Part shown: positions 60,121 through 64,000 of the stretch, one piece after another | Layout: the number at the start of each line of letters is the position of its first letter | How positions within the stretch are numbered: the first letter of the stretch is position 1 | Source: Bacteroides zoogleoformans | Lineage (GTDB): Bacteria; Bacteroidota; Bacteroidia; Bacteroidales; Bacteroidaceae | Reading direction: 5' to 3' | Assembly (NCBI RefSeq): GCF_002998435.1 | Contig: NZ_CP027231.1 | Location: forward strand, 718,501-782,500 | Length of the DNA stretch: 64,000 bases | Made by a program: the position numbers and the translations under genes | Notes under the pieces: generated by a model | The model's database searches: none | The model's input: the letters and a program-made list of their open reading frames with translations, nothing else | Told to the model about the DNA's origin: nothing

Positions 60121-61449
60121 TTAGTGATTTGTTTTCGGCCAAAATTCGTCTACCAACTCTTTCTTGATATTCACTTCCTCGGAACGGAAATACTTGCCGA
60201 ACAAGTCCCAAGCTACATCGAGCATTTCGGTGGTATCGAGATTGACGTCAATGGCCAACAGTTGGTTGGAGTAGTCTTTCGCAAAAGCAAGCGTACGTTC
60301 GTCGTAATTCGTCAGGTCGAAACCGTTTTCAAGCTTGGTCTTGGCATTGGCGGCATCGGCGTACAGACGCACGGCGGCGTTCATCACCTGTGGATGGTCT
60401 TTACGCGTCTTCTTTCCCGTAACCAACTGCTTCAGACGCGACAAGGAACGGAAAGGATCTACAATCACCTTACCGATATCGCTGTCACGGCGGAGGAACA
60501 ACTGTCCTTCCGTGATATACCCTGTATTGTCGGGTACGGCATGCGTGATATCGCCACCTGAGAGGGTCGTCACTGCAATAATCGTTATCGAACCGCCACT
60601 TGGGAACTGCACCGCCTTCTCGTATATCTTTGCCAAATCCGAATAGAGGGAGCCGGGCATGGAGTCCTTGGAAGGAATCTGATCCATACGGTTGGACACA
60701 ATGGCCAAGGCATCGGCATAAGAAGTCATGTCCGTCAGCAGAACCAGCACCTTCTCATTATTGTTCACCGCGAAATATTCGGCAGCTGTCAGGGCCATGT
60801 CCGGAATCAGCAGACGCTCCACCGGAGGGTTCTCGGTAGTGTTCATGAAGCTGACGATACGGTCGAGCGCACCGGCATTGGAAAACACGTTCTTGAAGTA
60901 GAGGTAGTCGTCATTCGTCATACCCATGCCGCCCAGAATAATCTTGTCCGTCTCGGCACGCAGCGCCACATTGGCCATCACCTGATTGAAAGGCTGGTCG
61001 GGGTCAGCAAAAAACGGAATCTTCTGTCCGGACACCAGCGTATTGTTTAAGTCGATACCTGCAATACCGGTTGCAATGAGTTCCGAAGGCTGTTTACGAC
61101 GGACCGGATTCACTGACGGACCGCCGATTTCCACCTCTTCGCCTTCAATGGCGGGACCGCCGTCAATGGGGTCGCCAAATGCGTTGAAGAAGCGTCCGGC
61201 AAGCTGCTCGCTCACTTTGATTGTAGGAGCCTTGCCCAAGAATACCACCTCTGCATTGGTAGGAATGCCTTCCGTACCTTCAAACACCTGCAAAGTCACT
61301 TCGTCGCCGGCAATCTTTACCACCTGCGCCAGTTTACCGTTCACCGTCGCCAACTCGTCATATCCCACTCCGGTTGCCTTGAGCGAACACGTAGCTTTGG
61401 TAATCTGCGTTATCTTGGTATATATTTTTTGAAATGCTTTTGTTGCCAT
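60121..61449 (-). CDS. ntpB: V-type ATPase subunit B
   Basis: A 442-residue non-catalytic nucleotide-binding subunit of the A3B3 head. The N-terminal barrel (ITKATCSLKATGVGYDELATV) leads to a nucleotide domain with SGQKIPFFADPDQPFNQV in place of a Walker A, as usual for B subunits, and LLTDMTSYADALAIVSNRMDQIPSKDSMPGSLYSDLAKIYEKA. Length is typical. It begins about 150 bp after subunit A; that gap holds no visible gene. Confidence 0.96.
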   Translation of the reverse strand: MATKAFQKIYTKITQITKATCSLKATGVGYDELATVNGKLAQVVKIAGDEVTLQVFEGTEGIPTNAEVVFLGKAPTIKVSEQLAGRFFNAFGDPIDGGPAIEGEEVEIGGPSVNPVRRKQPSELIATGIAGIDLNNTLVSGQKIPFFADPDQPFNQVMANVALRAETDKIILGGMGMTNDDYLYFKNVFSNAGALDRIVSFMNTTENPPVERLLIPDMALTAAEYFAVNNNEKVLVLLTDMTSYADALAIVSNRMDQIPSKDSMPGSLYSDLAKIYEKAVQFPSGGSITIIAVTTLSGGDITHAVPDNTGYITEGQLFLRRDSDIGKVIVDPFRSLSRLKQLVTGKKTRKDHPQVMNAAVRLYADAANAKTKLENGFDLTNYDERTLAFAKDYSNQLLAIDVNLDTTEMLDVAWDLFGKYFRSEEVNIKKELVDEFWPKTNH

Positions 61450-61598
61450 TTATTTATCTATTTGACAATTTACTATTTACCATTTTAATCTCTCGTCATT
61501 CTTCCCGCAATTTCTCCGCTCACCCTTCTGCCGCAAGGCCTGTATCTGTAAAACCCCTGAACAGAAAATCGTAAACTTCAAAACGGCAAGTCGTTCTT

Positions 61599-63353
61599 TC
61601 AAGCTCTACGCTCTTCAATCAGTTCCGACAACTGCTTGTAAAAGCCATCGTAAGCTTCAGACTTGAACTTCGAGTAGTTCATCTGCTTGCAGATGTTAAT
61701 CATCTTCTTGAAGTAGTCCATCACCTCATTGAAGTTATCAAACTTAAATTCAGTATGACAGATGTTTATCACCATATTCAGAATTTCTTCCTGACGATCC
61801 ATTGGAGTCACGGCATCAATCTCGTCGAAAGCGTCTTGCTGCAAGATAACGAAGTCTATCAATTCCGATTTCCAGAACGTCACGTGATACTCTACAGGCA
61901 CACCGTCATCACCCAGAATGTTGATTTGCTCTGCAATCTCCTTACCCCGCTGCAAACGGGTCTTGACTTCATTTACCTTTCCAATCCACTCGCCGTTGAT
62001 GCGCTTGCTGATGTAGTCCGCGAATTCGGGATATTCAATGTATTTAGAATAAGAATCAATCGGGTTAACCGCCGGATAACGTTTTTTGTCGGCACGGTCT
62101 TGCTCAAGGGCATAGAAACAACGGGCCACCTTTTTTGTATTCTCGGTTACCGGCTCCTTCAAGTTACCGCCGGCGGGAGATACCGTACCGATGAATGTAA
62201 TGGAACCCGTCTCGCCGTTGTTCAACGTCACATAACCGGCACGACCGTAGAAGTTGGATATGATGGATGACAAGTCCATCGGGAAAGCATCGGGTCCGGG
62301 AAGTTCTTCCATACGGTTGGACATCTCGCGCAATGCCTGTGCCCAACGCGATGTGGAATCGGCCATCAGCAATACCTTCAATCCCATGCTGCGATAATAT
62401 TCGGCAATCGTCATGGCCGTGTAGACAGATGCTTCACGCGCGGCAACCGGCATGTTCGAGGTATTGGCAATGATAATGGTACGCTCCATCAGTTTACGTC
62501 CGGTGTGCGGGTCTACCAGCTCGGGAAATTCCGTAAAGATTTCCACCACCTCGTTGGCACGCTCTCCGCAAGCCGCTATGATAACGATATCCGCCTCCGC
62601 CTGCTTGGAAATGGCATGCTGAAGCACCGTCTTGCCTGTACCGAACGGACCGGGAATAAATCCCGTACCTCCTTCCACTATCGGATTGGCCGTATCGATG
62701 ACACGTACTCCGGTTTCCAACAATTTGAAAGGACGGGGCTTTTCTTTATAGCTCGTCATGGCACGCTTCACGGGCCATTTCTGTATCATGTTCACTTGGA
62801 TGTCGTTGCCTTCTTCATCGGTCAGCACCGCAACAGTATCTTCAATGGTGTAGTCACCTTCTGCTACAATGGACTTCACAGTACATACACCCTTTTGTTC
62901 AAAAGGCACCATGATTTTCAACGGCTGGAAATTTTCATTCACTTGCCCCAGCCAAGCGGCAGCTTCTACCTTGTCGCCCACCTTCACCAAAGGGACAAAA
63001 TGCCATTTGCTTGCTTTATCCAGCGGATAGGTGTATTGTCCGCGTTTCAGGAAAACGCCATCCATTTTGTCTAGGTCGTTCTGCAGACCATCATAATTCT
63101 TTGAAAGCATACCCGGCCCCAGCGTCACTTCGAGCATGTGTCCGGTAAACTCGGCCTCGGCTCCCACCTTTAGTCCGCGGGTGCTTTCAAACACCTGTAC
63201 ATAAACCTGGGTGCCTACCACCTTAATCACCTCCGCCATCAACCTGTCTCCACCGGTCGAGATATAGCAAATCTCGTTTTGCGCTACCGGTCCGTCAACG
63301 ACGAGGGTCACCATGTTGGCTATTACGCCACTTACAGTTCCTTTTGTTGCCAT
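61599..63353 (-). CDS. ntpA: V-type ATPase catalytic subunit A
   Basis: The 584-residue catalytic subunit. Walker A is GPFGTGKT (about 233-240) within PFGTGKTVLQHAISKQ, preceded by the family-specific non-homologous insert. The catalytic Glu region is AACGERANEVVE, and DSTSRWAQALREMSNRMEELPGPDAFPMDL is strongly conserved. The enzyme may work as an ATP-driven sodium pump in this anaerobe. It follows the DUF2764 gene by 18 bp. Confidence 0.97.
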   Translation of the reverse strand: MATKGTVSGVIANMVTLVVDGPVAQNEICYISTGGDRLMAEVIKVVGTQVYVQVFESTRGLKVGAEAEFTGHMLEVTLGPGMLSKNYDGLQNDLDKMDGVFLKRGQYTYPLDKASKWHFVPLVKVGDKVEAAAWLGQVNENFQPLKIMVPFEQKGVCTVKSIVAEGDYTIEDTVAVLTDEEGNDIQVNMIQKWPVKRAMTSYKEKPRPFKLLETGVRVIDTANPIVEGGTGFIPGPFGTGKTVLQHAISKQAEADIVIIAACGERANEVVEIFTEFPELVDPHTGRKLMERTIIIANTSNMPVAAREASVYTAMTIAEYYRSMGLKVLLMADSTSRWAQALREMSNRMEELPGPDAFPMDLSSIISNFYGRAGYVTLNNGETGSITFIGTVSPAGGNLKEPVTENTKKVARCFYALEQDRADKKRYPAVNPIDSYSKYIEYPEFADYISKRINGEWIGKVNEVKTRLQRGKEIAEQINILGDDGVPVEYHVTFWKSELIDFVILQQDAFDEIDAVTPMDRQEEILNMVINICHTEFKFDNFNEVMDYFKKMINICKQMNYSKFKSEAYDGFYKQLSELIEERRA

Positions 63354-63371
63354 ATAATCATGTTATTTATT

Positions 63372-64000
63372 TTATCTGAATTCTGCGGGTATCTGTACTT
63401 CGTCTTTCAAAGCAGCAATCATGCTGCGAAACAATCGGTTACCCTTTTCTTTGTCCAATGAAATCCAACGCTCAATCATCTCCAGCTGTTGCAGGAAGAC
63501 GAACAGACGTTCTACCGTGAAATAGTCGAAAACGGTAGCTTCTTCCATCCAATCCCAACGGAGTTGGTCTATCTTCTTTTCCCGTTCCACCAACTCATTC
63601 GTTTCACTGATTTTCACCAACTGCTCCAAATATTCCACCTCACTGCCCAAGCCGAAATCACGCGCATTCGAAGTTCGCAACGCTTCGCACACCTCCGTAT
63701 CACCCACAATAAGCGGGGCAACCTCCATCTTGAACTTTCGAGCCGTAAGTGCTGTCAATACATTGTTCACGGTAAGATTGAAAGTAAACCATGAAGCTAC
63801 AAAACGATTCTTACACTTCATTGCATAGGCATAATAAAGCGCAGCCAGACGGTTCTCATACAAGACACCATTTCCGCCGGCAGGCATACTGAAATATTCA
63901 GAGATAAAAGCACACAGATAGGAAGGGAAGACACCATCGGGCAGTTCATCACCCTCTTTCAATCGAGAGATATACTCCGTCAATTCCCCGGCAGCATAGT
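63372..64000 (-). CDS. DUF2764 family protein, V-ATPase-associated (5' end outside window)
   Basis: The open frame continues past the right edge, so the N-terminus is missing; about 209 residues are visible. The sequence is helical and hydrophilic (YENRLAALYYAYAMKCKNRFVASWFTFNLTVNNVLTALTARK) and matches DUF2764, found just before subunit A in Bacteroidetes V-ATPase operons. No subunit C gene is seen among the genes present, and the NVLTALTARKFK pattern resembles part of subunit C, so DUF2764 may fill that place. This is inference. Confidence 0.85.
   Translation of the reverse strand, partial: YAAGELTEYISRLKEGDELPDGVFPSYLCAFISEYFSMPAGGNGVLYENRLAALYYAYAMKCKNRFVASWFTFNLTVNNVLTALTARKFKMEVAPLIVGDTEVCEALRTSNARDFGLGSEVEYLEQLVKISETNELVEREKKIDQLRWDWMEEATVFDYFTVERLFVFLQQLEMIERWISLDKEKGNRLFRSMIAALKDEVQIPAEFR

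Overview
The window looks like a human gut Bacteroides chromosome carrying a CTnDOT/CTnERL-type tetracycline-resistance conjugative transposon. The evidence is the tetQ-rteA-rteB operon, an IntDOT-type integrase of exactly 411 residues, the xis2c-xis2d-orf3-exc excision module, mob and tra genes in CTnDOT order, and Bacteroides promoters (TTTG, 19-21 bp, TAnnTTTG) in place of -35/-10 boxes. I cannot name the species.

Layout. From base 1 to about 41,949 is the conjugative element; its left end lies outside the window. An IS21-family element (2-1,334) has cut off the 3' end of traN. The transfer genes traN to traA (1.3-12.4 kb) run leftward. A palindrome-rich divergent region (12.4-13.1 kb) is the best place for oriT, followed by mobA, mobB and mobC (13.1-16.8 kb, rightward). 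Next come an AlbA_2/ATPase-type regulator with a small partner, rteC, a reductase-like gene and a strongly structured candidate RNA, then rteB-rteA-tetQ behind a leader-peptide attenuator. An AT-rich cargo island (24-28 kb) adds an acetyltransferase, a SnoaL-like protein, a DUF418 gene fragment and a small inverted-repeat element. A 1,954-residue methylase/helicase, a DUF1896 protein, the small RNA gene rteR, topB/exc, orf3, xis2d, xis2c, two more helix-turn-helix genes, a RhuM-like gene and the integrase complete the element. The integration site overlaps the promoter of the next chromosomal gene.

From 41.95 kb on is chromosomal core: a LacI-type regulator with altronate dehydratase (uxaA), ribosomal protein S16, a TlpA-like lipoprotein, a MetE-like protein, the class III ribonucleotide reductase pair nrdD-nrdG, flavodoxin with a DUF2023 protein, alpha-glucan phosphorylase with a GT3 glycogen synthase, and a V-type ATPase operon (K, I, D, B, A, DUF2764) that runs off the right edge.

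How it works together. In CTnDOT, tetracycline relieves translational attenuation of tetQ-rteA-rteB, RteB activates rteC, RteC activates the excision operon, and excision proteins activate tra/mob. The main new observation here is that the RteR RNA (about 34,355-34,450, minus strand) carries a 17-nt segment complementary to a motif (consensus CCACTAAATCCAAAGTA) that recurs just upstream of at least seven genes of the element: traN, traI, traE, mobA, the DUF1896-helicase operon, topB/exc and an HTH gene. Most deviations keep pairing as G-U wobbles. This suggests a multi-target antisense regulon. Other items to check are the structured RNA upstream of the reductase gene, a 22-bp palindromic tandem array near flavodoxin, and a possible sigma-54 promoter for rteC.
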